A program made the translations under genes and the position numbers. Positions 1 through 6,374 of a stretch of DNA of 23,245 bases are shown here, piece by piece (the stretch's first letter is position 1; each line of letters starts with the position of its first letter). A model generated the notes under the pieces. It worked only from the letters and a program-made list of their open reading frames with translations, was not told the DNA's origin and ran no database searches. The stretch is from assembly GCA_030642405.1 (NCBI GenBank), contig DAOWNV010000007.1, forward strand, positions 1 to 23,245, read 5' to 3'. This stretch comes from Desulfosarcina sp. (GTDB lineage: Bacteria > Desulfobacterota > Desulfobacteria > Desulfobacterales > Desulfosarcinaceae).

Positions 1-635
1 CGCACCCCAGTGTCTTCTTCGTAGGCAGGGAAGATCTCTACACGGTCCCCGCGAACCCTGAAAGCACCACGATGAAAATCCATATCATTTCTCTCATAGT
101 GGATGGCGACCAACTGGTAGAGAAGACGCTCTCTTGGTAGGTCCATGCCTGTTTCGAGATCGATACGCATGGAAAGGTAATCTTCCGGGGCCCCCAAACC
201 GAAAATACAGGAGACACTGGCCACTACGATCACGTCGGTTCGCGAGAGGACATTACGCGTGGCCGAGTGGCGCATCTTATCGATCATCTCGTTTATGGAT
301 GAATCCTTCTGGATGTATGTGTCAGTGGTGGGTATGTAAGCTTCCGGCTGGTAGTAGTCGTAGTAGCTGACAAAGTACTCAACGGCATTTTCCGGAAATA
401 GCTGTCGGAATTCATTGTACAGTTGGGCCGCCAAGGTTTTATTAGGCGCCAGAATAAGCGAAGGACGGTTGACACCGGCGATCACATTCGCCATCGTGAA
501 CGTTTTTCCTGAGCCCGTGACGCCTAACAAAACCTGACTTTTAGTGCCATCCAGAATATTATTGGATATCGTCTCAATGGCCTTGGGCTGATCACCGCAA
601 GGATCGAACTCGGAAATTAGGTTAAATGATGGCAT
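1..635 (-). CDS. uvrB: UvrABC excinuclease subunit B, N-terminal part (runs off left edge)
   Basis: Reading the minus strand from ATG 635-633 gives 211 residues with no stop before the window edge. The sequence is a clear UvrB N-terminus: the opening MPSFNLISEFDPCGDQPKAI, Walker A GVTGSGKT at residues 38-45, and the aromatic base of the beta-hairpin, YYDYYQPEAYIP, from residue 91. UvrB is the damage-verification helicase-like subunit of nucleotide excision repair; it is loaded by UvrA and recruits UvrC. The beta-hairpin clamps one DNA strand. The start lies 25 bp after the cysS stop, so uvrB is probably the third gene of an ispF-cysS-uvrB operon. The Shine-Dalgarno sequence is poor (only pyrimidine-rich sequence precedes the ATG), so translation may depend on upstream ribosomes. 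The C-terminal helicase motifs and UVR domain lie outside the window. Confidence 0.97.
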   Translation of the reverse strand, partial: MPSFNLISEFDPCGDQPKAIETISNNILDGTKSQVLLGVTGSGKTFTMANVIAGVNRPSLILAPNKTLAAQLYNEFRQLFPENAVEYFVSYYDYYQPEAYIPTTDTYIQKDSSINEMIDKMRHSATRNVLSRTDVIVVASVSCIFGLGAPEDYLSMRIDLETGMDLPRERLLYQLVAIHYERNDMDFHRGAFRVRGDRVEIFPAYEEDTGV

Positions 636-660
636 AGGAGAAGGTATTTCCGGATAAAAA

Positions 661-2091
661 CTATTGGGCGATCTTCCAATGGGTGAAGTCGGATTTATCT
701 TCGAGAGTGATGCCGGCCTGGTCTAGCTGTTCGCGGATTTCGTCAGCCCGCTTCCAGTCTTTTTTCTTGCGAGCTGCGGTTCGTTCAGCCACCAAGACGT
801 CTATGGCATCCGGTGTAAGAGTTACATCCTGCAGTTTGCTTTCTTTGCGCTGTTCGAAAAAAACCTGCCAGGATTGTTGCAGGATGCCCAAAACATGCCC
901 CATCTTTTTCAGATCAGCGGCCAAGGGCATCAATTTCTCATTGATCCCAGGTTCAGTTTGATCAATTATCCGATTGGTTTCTTTAACCAGGTTGAACAAG
1001 ATACCGATTCCCCTGGCCGTATTAAAATCGTCATCCATAGCCTCGCAAAAAGATTGCCAATAGTTTCCTTTTGTGGAGTTCAGCACGGCATCTGTGATGT
1101 TTGCTTCTTCATCAAGCCGCTTTAATAGACTATAAATTTTATCCAGGGCCTTTTCCGATTCTTTCAAATTCTGATCCGAAAAATCTATGGGACTGCGATA
1201 GTGATTGGACAGTAAAAAAAGCCGAACCGTCTCCGGATGGTAGGTGTTTAAAATATCATTGACTGTGAGAAAATTATTCAAGGATTTGGACATTTTTTGG
1301 TTATCGATATTTACAAACCCGTTGTGCATCCAATACCGAGCAAAGGGTTTCTCGTGTGCCGCTTCCGATTGTGCAATTTCATTTTCATGATGGGGAAAAA
1401 TCAGATCCTTACCGCCACCGTGGATGTCGAAGGTTTCACCAAGGAAATGGTTGCTCATGGCAGAGCATTCAATATGCCACCCAGGCCTCCCGTCGCCCCA
1501 TGGGCTTGGCCAGGATGGTTCACCCGGTTTTGCTGCTTTCCACAGTGCAAAATCGAAAGGGTTCCGCTTCTTCTTGTTGATCTCCACCCTGCTACCGGCG
1601 ACCAGATCTTCCAGCTTCCTGCCGGAGAGTTTTCCGTATTCCGCAAACGTGTCTACTGCATAAAAAACATCACCATCTGCGAGGTAGGCGGCATTTTTTT
1701 CCATCAGAGTCTCCACGATGCCGATAATCTCCTGAATGTGATCGGTAACTTTGGGTTCCTGGTCCGCCCGCATCACGTTCAATGCATCCATGTCCCGATG
1801 AAACTCTCCGATATATTTTTCGGATAGTTGTTTGGTATCCATGCCCAATTCGTTGGATCGTTTTATTATTTTATCATCTACATCCGTAAAGTTACGGATA
1901 TAGGTCACTTGATAATTCATGGCACGAAGGTACCGGACCACAACATCAAATACAACAACCGAGCGGGCATGCCCCACATGGCAGGAGTCGTAAACGGTTG
2001 GACCGCATACATACATTTTGATCTGGTCTGGAACCAATGGTTCAAAGGTTTCTTTTGATTTCGTCAGGGTGTTGTAAATACGTATGGCCAT
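661..2091 (-). CDS. cysS: Cysteinyl-tRNA synthetase
   Basis: A 476-residue class I aminoacyl-tRNA synthetase of the length usual for bacterial CysRS, charging tRNA-Cys with cysteine in the cytoplasm. The first zinc ligand is Cys29 in the CGPTVYD motif. The HIGH box appears as HVGH at residues 38-41, and KMSKS is at 266-270. The middle holds WHIECSAMS and GGGKDLIFPHHENEIAQ, which supply the other zinc ligands and the cysteine pocket. The C-terminal third is the helical anticodon-binding region and the small terminal domain. AAGGA sits 9 nt before the ATG. It is separated from ispF upstream by 27 bp and from uvrB downstream by 25 bp, all on the same strand, so co-transcription is likely. Nothing is missing or disrupted. 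Confidence 0.98.
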   Translation of the reverse strand: MAIRIYNTLTKSKETFEPLVPDQIKMYVCGPTVYDSCHVGHARSVVVFDVVVRYLRAMNYQVTYIRNFTDVDDKIIKRSNELGMDTKQLSEKYIGEFHRDMDALNVMRADQEPKVTDHIQEIIGIVETLMEKNAAYLADGDVFYAVDTFAEYGKLSGRKLEDLVAGSRVEINKKKRNPFDFALWKAAKPGEPSWPSPWGDGRPGWHIECSAMSNHFLGETFDIHGGGKDLIFPHHENEIAQSEAAHEKPFARYWMHNGFVNIDNQKMSKSLNNFLTVNDILNTYHPETVRLFLLSNHYRSPIDFSDQNLKESEKALDKIYSLLKRLDEEANITDAVLNSTKGNYWQSFCEAMDDDFNTARGIGILFNLVKETNRIIDQTEPGINEKLMPLAADLKKMGHVLGILQQSWQVFFEQRKESKLQDVTLTPDAIDVLVAERTAARKKKDWKRADEIREQLDQAGITLEDKSDFTHWKIAQ

Positions 2092-2118
2092 CTATAAGAA
2101 TCCTTGCACGATGGATTA

Positions 2119-2610
2119 TTAACCGGTTTCCGGCATTGTGGATTGAAGAAGGGCAACACACATGGCTGCGATTCCTTCGCCTTTACCAATGGTGCCCAAG
2201 CCTTCGGTTGTTGTTGCTTTGATATTGATGGCGTGCGGATCCACTAAGATGCTTTCAGCCATCCGAATCGCCATTTGGGCTTTGAAAAAAGAGAGTCGTG
2301 GTTTTTGGGCAAAAATTGTAGCGTCCATATTGACCAATTCATACCCACAGGTTTTCACTTTGTCATAAACGTTCCGTAAGAGCTCAAGACTGCAAATACC
2401 ACGATACTGTTCATCTGTATCCGGGAAATGCTCCCCGATGTCACCCAGTCCTACTGCACCTAACAGCGCGTCACAGGCGGCATGCACCAGAACATCAGCA
2501 TCCGAGTGTCCGAGCAATCCCTTCTCGTAGGGAATGTTCACACCCCCCAGAACCAGTTTACGACCGGTTACCAACCGATGCACATCGTATCCCAAACCAA
2601 TCCGAGTCAT
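2119..2610 (-). CDS. ispF: 2-C-methyl-D-erythritol 2,4-cyclodiphosphate synthase
   Basis: This 163-residue protein has the normal IspF length. It converts CDP-ME 2-phosphate to 2-C-methyl-D-erythritol 2,4-cyclodiphosphate with release of CMP, in the MEP pathway to isoprenoids. The zinc ligands are visible: Asp9 and His11 in GLGYDVHRL, and His43 in HSDADVLVHA. The family signature GDIGEHFPDTD and the C-terminal TTTEGLGTIGKGEGIAA loop, which contacts the cytidine and diphosphate, are also present. A strong AGGAGG lies 11 nt before the ATG, slightly far but acceptable. It is the first gene of the ispF-cysS-uvrB unit. In many bacteria ispF follows ispD; here no ispD is present in the window. Confidence 0.97.
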   Translation of the reverse strand: MTRIGLGYDVHRLVTGRKLVLGGVNIPYEKGLLGHSDADVLVHAACDALLGAVGLGDIGEHFPDTDEQYRGICSLELLRNVYDKVKTCGYELVNMDATIFAQKPRLSFFKAQMAIRMAESILVDPHAINIKATTTEGLGTIGKGEGIAAMCVALLQSTMPETG

Positions 2611-2651
2611 TCAACGTCAAGCCTCCTCTAATGCTTTCTATAAGGCCGGAA

Positions 2652-2680
2652 TTTATAACACAATCGTTTTATATCGTAAA
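2652..2680 (-). promoter_or_regulatory. Predicted sigma-70-type promoter of the ispF-cysS-uvrB operon
   Basis: On the minus strand there is a -35-like TTTACG (plus 2675-2680), a 17-bp spacer and a -10-like TATAAA (plus 2652-2657, 5/6 to consensus). Transcription would start near 2645, about 35 nt before the ispF ATG. This was judged by eye only; the -35 matches consensus at four of six positions. Confidence 0.4.
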
Positions 2681-2893
2681 GCAACACCTACCCATGAGAA
2701 AAAGCCCGGCATCTCCTAACATTCCGTTTTTAAATTTGTCTGTTATCTGGTACATGCATTTTCGGTACGGTTTTTTCTCATTGTAACGCGTTGAATCAAA
2801 AAGTACAAACAAGTGGTTTATCAAAAGAACATAGAGTCACTGAAGGTGAAAGAAAGAATCATCCGTGTACAACAAACCTTAGGAATTAAATAA

Positions 2894-3829
2894 ATGCAAA
2901 TTATACAACCTGAATACGATCAATTCCTAAACGATATTGAAGAAGACGGACTCCATCCTTTCTTGATGGCCGATAACACATTTCGTGGAGCTATTCTTAA
3001 CGGAAGCCGGATGGTGAATCAGATGCGTTGGAATCACGAACTGGGGATTCTGGAAACCCTGGTTCTCGGCCATGGATATTTGGGCGCCTGCCTGATGAGC
3101 GCCGGCTTTAAGGGGAAAGACCGCCTGACGCTGCATGTAGACTGCTCCGGACCCATCAAAGGACTCGTGGTAGAAGCTAATTCCGCCGGAGAGGTCCGCG
3201 GTTTTTTGAAAAATGTCCCCATCCCGGTGGAAAAGCCTTTAGAGGATTTCAATCTTTCCCCTTTTTTCGGTGCCGGATTTCTTTCCGTAACCCGCACGTT
3301 GGACAAGACAAAAAAGCCGTTTACCGGTACGGTCATGATGGAACACGGCTCCCTGGCCAAGGACCTGGCTCACTATTATTTATCTTCAGAACAGATCCCG
3401 ACATCCTTTAGCCTCAGCGTCAAATTCGACAGTCAGGGCAATGTGGCCGCTGCGGGTGGTCTGTTCTTACAGGCCATGCCGGATGCCGACGATTCGGTGG
3501 TTCGCCAAATCGAAGATCGGGTAGTGGCGCTTCCCTCCATCGGTGCCGATCTGGCAAAAGGGGCAGACCCGCAATCCTTCGTCAACTATCATTTAAAAGA
3601 CTTTTCTCCATATTTTCTGGATCGTCGTTCTGTCTCTTTTCATTGCAATTGCAATCGAAATCAAATTCAGAACATTTTCACAATGCTACCAATGGATGAG
3701 ATAAACGATATCCGGGAAAAAGGTCCTTTTCCCGTTGAAATCCGCTGCCACCACTGCAATACACGCTACACCTTTGACCGGGAACAAATCGACCGGATCA
3801 CATTAGCCCGAACATCGAAGGATGGATAG
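2894..3829 (+). CDS. hslO: Hsp33-family redox-regulated chaperone
   Basis: A 311-residue Hsp33 homologue. The family is a cytoplasmic holdase that is activated when oxidation releases zinc from four cysteines and unfolds the C-terminal switch. The redox domain is intact here: Cys251-x-Cys253, 31 residues, then Cys285-x2-Cys288 in a CHHC context. Ahead of this lies the usual Hsp33 core, including GPIKGLVVEANSAGEVRGF near residues 86-104. It also has a region typical of the family, MDEINDIREKGPFPVEIRC, just before the second cysteine pair. AGGA stands about 8 nt upstream of the ATG. The next gene, an MFS transporter, begins 3 bp after the stop, so the two are probably co-transcribed. The 283-bp gap to the divergent ispF holds the promoters of both; I see only a weak plus-strand candidate (TTGTAA 2781-2786, 17 bp, TACAAA 2804-2809). 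Confidence 0.95.
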   Translation: MQIIQPEYDQFLNDIEEDGLHPFLMADNTFRGAILNGSRMVNQMRWNHELGILETLVLGHGYLGACLMSAGFKGKDRLTLHVDCSGPIKGLVVEANSAGEVRGFLKNVPIPVEKPLEDFNLSPFFGAGFLSVTRTLDKTKKPFTGTVMMEHGSLAKDLAHYYLSSEQIPTSFSLSVKFDSQGNVAAAGGLFLQAMPDADDSVVRQIEDRVVALPSIGADLAKGADPQSFVNYHLKDFSPYFLDRRSVSFHCNCNRNQIQNIFTMLPMDEINDIREKGPFPVEIRCHHCNTRYTFDREQIDRITLARTSKDG

Positions 3830-3832
3830 CCG

Positions 3833-5020
3833 TTGGCTGATCATTCGCCATCTACCATTGTTGTCCCTATTATCGGTACAACCTTGTTCCGACTCGTCCT
3901 CAACACGGCGAGGCGTTTTGCCTATCCTTTTGCCCCGGCCCTTAGCCGTGGGTTGGGTGTCTCCCTCTCGTCCGTCACTTCGCTGATCGCCATCAACCAG
4001 ATCACCGCACTGTTGGGGTTGTTTATCGGGCCTTTTTCGGATCGTTTGGGATACCGAAACATGATGGTTTTCGGTATGGCTATCCTGGGCATCGGGATGC
4101 TTACAGTTGCATTTTCCCCCTCTTATATTACAGTCATGATAGCGCTGCTCATGGCCGGCTTGGGAAAGAGCATTTTCGATCCGGCCGTTCAGGCCTGGGC
4201 CGGCGATCGCGTTCCTTACCACCGTCGAGCCGTTGTAATCGGCCTTCTGGAAACCTCCTGGTCTGCCAGCACACTCATCGGAATTCCTCTTGTGGCAGTT
4301 GTTATGAACCGTTTTGGCTGGCAGTCGCCTTTCATGCTTATGGGTGTCCTGGGATGCATCGGCACCGTCGCATTGCTGTTTATCATTCCTAAAGAGACCG
4401 AAAAGGGACGAACAAATCCGCATTCGGCTGCATACTTCGGCACATTTTTACAATTGCTGAGCAATCGTCCCGCCTTGGGAACTTTGGGTTATGCTTTTTT
4501 TGTCAGTGCAGCAAACGACAACCTTTTTGTCGTGTATGGAGCATGGCTGGAAAAAAATTTTGGTTTGGGGCTTGTTGCATTGGGATTGGGAACTAGCCTT
4601 ATAGGTATTGCCGAATTGGCGGGGGAAGGCCTTACCGCCGCCATTTCAGATCGCATCGGATTGAAACGGGCCGTGCTCGTAGGCTTATGCTGTTCAGGGC
4701 TGAGTTACTTACTGCTGCCATGGTTGGGCACATCCCTGCCGGCTGCCCTTACAGGATTGGGGATTCTGTTTTTTACCTTCGAATTTACCCTGGTAACCAG
4801 CCTGACGTTGAGCACCGAACTGCTGCCGGAGAACCGCGCAACCATGATGGCCGGTTTCTTCGCCACCGCAGGAATCGGTCGGGTTGTGGGTGCGCTCATG
4901 GGCGGTTTCGTCTGGCAGGCAGAGGGCATACTGGGAACGGGTTGTATATCCGGAGCCCTGACAGGTTTGGGGCTGCTGTGTATGGTATTCGGCCTTAAAA
5001 AGTGGAAGCCGGTAACCTGA
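3833..5020 (+). CDS. Major facilitator superfamily transporter
   Basis: A 395-residue inner-membrane protein with about twelve hydrophobic segments in two halves, as in MFS carriers. The loop between helices 2 and 3 carries the MFS signature GPFSDRLGYRNMM (about residues 65-77), and the second half has a related AISDRIGLKRAVL loop. The start is TTG, 3 bp after the hslO stop; no ATG lies in this frame near the N-terminus and the open frame is blocked upstream, so TTG is the best choice. Translation is probably coupled to hslO. The substrate cannot be told from sequence; the general look is that of a proton-coupled drug or metabolite exporter (DHA1-like), but this is inference. Its stop is 1 bp from the stop of the convergent NUDIX gene. 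Confidence 0.85.
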   Translation: MADHSPSTIVVPIIGTTLFRLVLNTARRFAYPFAPALSRGLGVSLSSVTSLIAINQITALLGLFIGPFSDRLGYRNMMVFGMAILGIGMLTVAFSPSYITVMIALLMAGLGKSIFDPAVQAWAGDRVPYHRRAVVIGLLETSWSASTLIGIPLVAVVMNRFGWQSPFMLMGVLGCIGTVALLFIIPKETEKGRTNPHSAAYFGTFLQLLSNRPALGTLGYAFFVSAANDNLFVVYGAWLEKNFGLGLVALGLGTSLIGIAELAGEGLTAAISDRIGLKRAVLVGLCCSGLSYLLLPWLGTSLPAALTGLGILFFTFEFTLVTSLTLSTELLPENRATMMAGFFATAGIGRVVGALMGGFVWQAEGILGTGCISGALTGLGLLCMVFGLKKWKPVT

Positions 5021-5021
5021 C

Positions 5022-5552
5022 TCAATCCAAACGGCGCGCAACCAATTGCAAACCGACAATAGTTTTGGCGTCCTGTATCTTTCCCTCATCGATCATTTTC
5101 AAGGACTGACTAAGCGCTATAGGATGAACAGAGATAAGTTCATCCGCATCAAGATCTTGTTTTGCAGCAGTGAGCCCGGTGGCCAAATAGATGTGAATTC
5201 TTTCATCCGAATAGGCGGGAAGAGGGGTTATCTCAAGGAGTTTTTCGAAGTATTGGCCGGCGTATCCCGTCTCTTCAATCAACTCACGGCCGGCACACGC
5301 CAAAGGATCCTCACCCGGTTCCATGGTTCCTGCAGGAATTTCCCAGATATAATCACCAATTGCATGGCGGTATTGTTTCAGGAGCAGAACCAATTTGTTG
5401 TCCATCACAGGAACAATAGCGGCTGCTCCCGGGTGCCGGATGATTTCCATGTCGATGGTCACACCGTTGGGCAAGGCAATGTTTTCGGTGTAAAAATCGA
5501 ATACCCTTCCCTTTTTCACAAGCGTGGATCCGTTATTTACCGCTTTATTCAT
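5022..5552 (-). CDS. NUDIX hydrolase, ADP-ribose pyrophosphatase-like
   Basis: A 176-residue protein with a perfect NUDIX box at residues 75-97 (G-x5-E-x7-RE-L-x-EE-x-G-Y: Gly75, Glu81, Arg89, Glu90, Glu93, Glu94, Gly96). These residues bind the divalent metal and catalyse hydrolysis of a nucleoside diphosphate linked to another group. The preceding KQYRHAIGDYIWEIPAGTM segment is typical of the ADP-ribose/nucleotide-sugar branch (NudF-like), so hydrolysis of ADP-ribose to AMP and ribose 5-phosphate is likely but not proved. The ATG overlaps the TGA of an upstream TPR reading frame as ATGA, a sign of former or present translational coupling. It converges with the MFS gene, 1 bp between stops. 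Confidence 0.93.
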   Translation of the reverse strand: MNKAVNNGSTLVKKGRVFDFYTENIALPNGVTIDMEIIRHPGAAAIVPVMDNKLVLLLKQYRHAIGDYIWEIPAGTMEPGEDPLACAGRELIEETGYAGQYFEKLLEITPLPAYSDERIHIYLATGLTAAKQDLDADELISVHPIALSQSLKMIDEGKIQDAKTIVGLQLVARRLD

Positions 5553-5755
5553 TTGGTTTCCTGATGTCCGCTTTTGATATGGTCGACCAGTTCCATGACT
5601 TTGTCAAAAGCCTCCACAGCTTTTTCCGGATGGCCGTTTCTCCGATGCATGACGCCAAGGTCCGTCCAGACATCTACATTTTTCGGATCGATGGCAAGGG
5701 CCTTCTCGTAAGCTCCGACGGCTTCTTCAAAACACTTGCTATTGGATGAATCGCA
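5549..5755 (-). pseudogene. TPR-protein remnant, 5'-truncated, overlapping the NUDIX start
   Basis: The minus strand from 5755 to the TGA at 5549-5551 is open for 68 codons and encodes recognisable tetratricopeptide repeat sequence. The end of one repeat is CFEEAVGAYEKALAIDP; one full 34-residue repeat follows, beginning VDVWTDLGVMHRRNG and containing PEKAVEAFDKVMELV. The reading frame is closed at its 5' end by TAG (5756-5758), and no ATG, GTG or TTG lies near the start; the first ATG is codon 36, inside the repeat. The upstream 40 bp do not continue the TPR in any frame I checked. The stop overlaps the NUDIX ATG as ATGA. I read this as the 3' end of a TPR gene that once preceded the NUDIX gene and lost its front. 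A short functional peptide from the internal ATG is possible but less likely. Confidence 0.65.
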
Positions 5756-5798
5756 CTATCACGACTGCAGAATCATGTCTATGAAAAATCAGGAAATG

Positions 5799-6374
5799 CT
5801 ACCAACTTGCATCTAACTTTTCCCATACTTTCTCGGGAGGCTCAACTACCAGAAGGTTGGGTTTGATGAGAATGGTTTGTGCTTCGTGCAGGTAGTTTTT
5901 ATTAAGTTGATTCGCTTGGGAAACAAGGGCATCAATTTTCATTCCGGAAAGGGCGTTGACAATTTTCAGGTCATCATCGGCCTGTTGGTATAAATAGCTA
6001 AGACGGTCACACGCCACACGATAATATCCGATCTTTTGCTTGTACCGGTTCATATAGGCTTGGATTTCAGCCATCAATATGAGATCGTTTAAAAGCCTGG
6101 GGTGTTTTAATGCCTCATTCTTTGTGGTAATTTTTTTCGCCCGTATCTCTTTGCGGGCTTCTGTCTTCAGTTCCTTCAACCGCTTGGACAATGCGATACG
6201 GATTTCGGCTGCATCGGCTTTTCGTTGGGATAATTGGCTGTTCAGCAATGATATGTCCGCCATTGTCCGGCGTAACAGTTCACCTTTTGTGTTTGCTGTT
6301 GCCATTGTGACCATTACCGTCGAGACGACAACAAATAAAATAGACTGGATGAATCTTTTTTTATATTTCAACAT
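5799..6374 (-). CDS. Secreted coiled-coil protein of unknown function
   Basis: This 191-residue protein was not recognised. The first 27 or so residues are a signal peptide: basic KYKKR, a hydrophobic stretch from about 9 to 24, and a likely cleavage after ATA. The rest is mostly helical and charged, with two probable coiled-coil stretches (about 35-80 and 105-160), and ends in a Pro-rich VVEPPEKVW segment. There are no catalytic motifs and only one Cys in the mature part. Its ATG (6374-6372) directly abuts the TAG of the upstream 672-residue gene with no intervening base, so the two are almost certainly translated together. A periplasmic or envelope role with that membrane protein is the natural inference. 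Confidence 0.75.
   Translation of the reverse strand: MLKYKKRFIQSILFVVVSTVMVTMATANTKGELLRRTMADISLLNSQLSQRKADAAEIRIALSKRLKELKTEARKEIRAKKITTKNEALKHPRLLNDLILMAEIQAYMNRYKQKIGYYRVACDRLSYLYQQADDDLKIVNALSGMKIDALVSQANQLNKNYLHEAQTILIKPNLLVVEPPEKVWEKLDASW

Noticed and set aside
1297..1827. 176-codon open frame on the plus strand
   Set aside because: It lies wholly antisense to the KMSKS-to-middle region of cysS, which is unmistakable, and has no recognisable domain.
3803..4423. 206-codon open frame on the minus strand
   Set aside because: It is antisense to the MFS transporter; its composition (rich in His, Asp, Gly, Arg) is that of a shadow frame.
5046..5564. 172-codon open frame on the plus strand
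   Set aside because: It is antisense to the NUDIX gene, which has a perfect catalytic box.
5564..5749. 61-codon plus-strand frame over the TPR remnant
   Set aside because: The minus strand encodes clear TPR sequence here; the plus frame shows no family signal.
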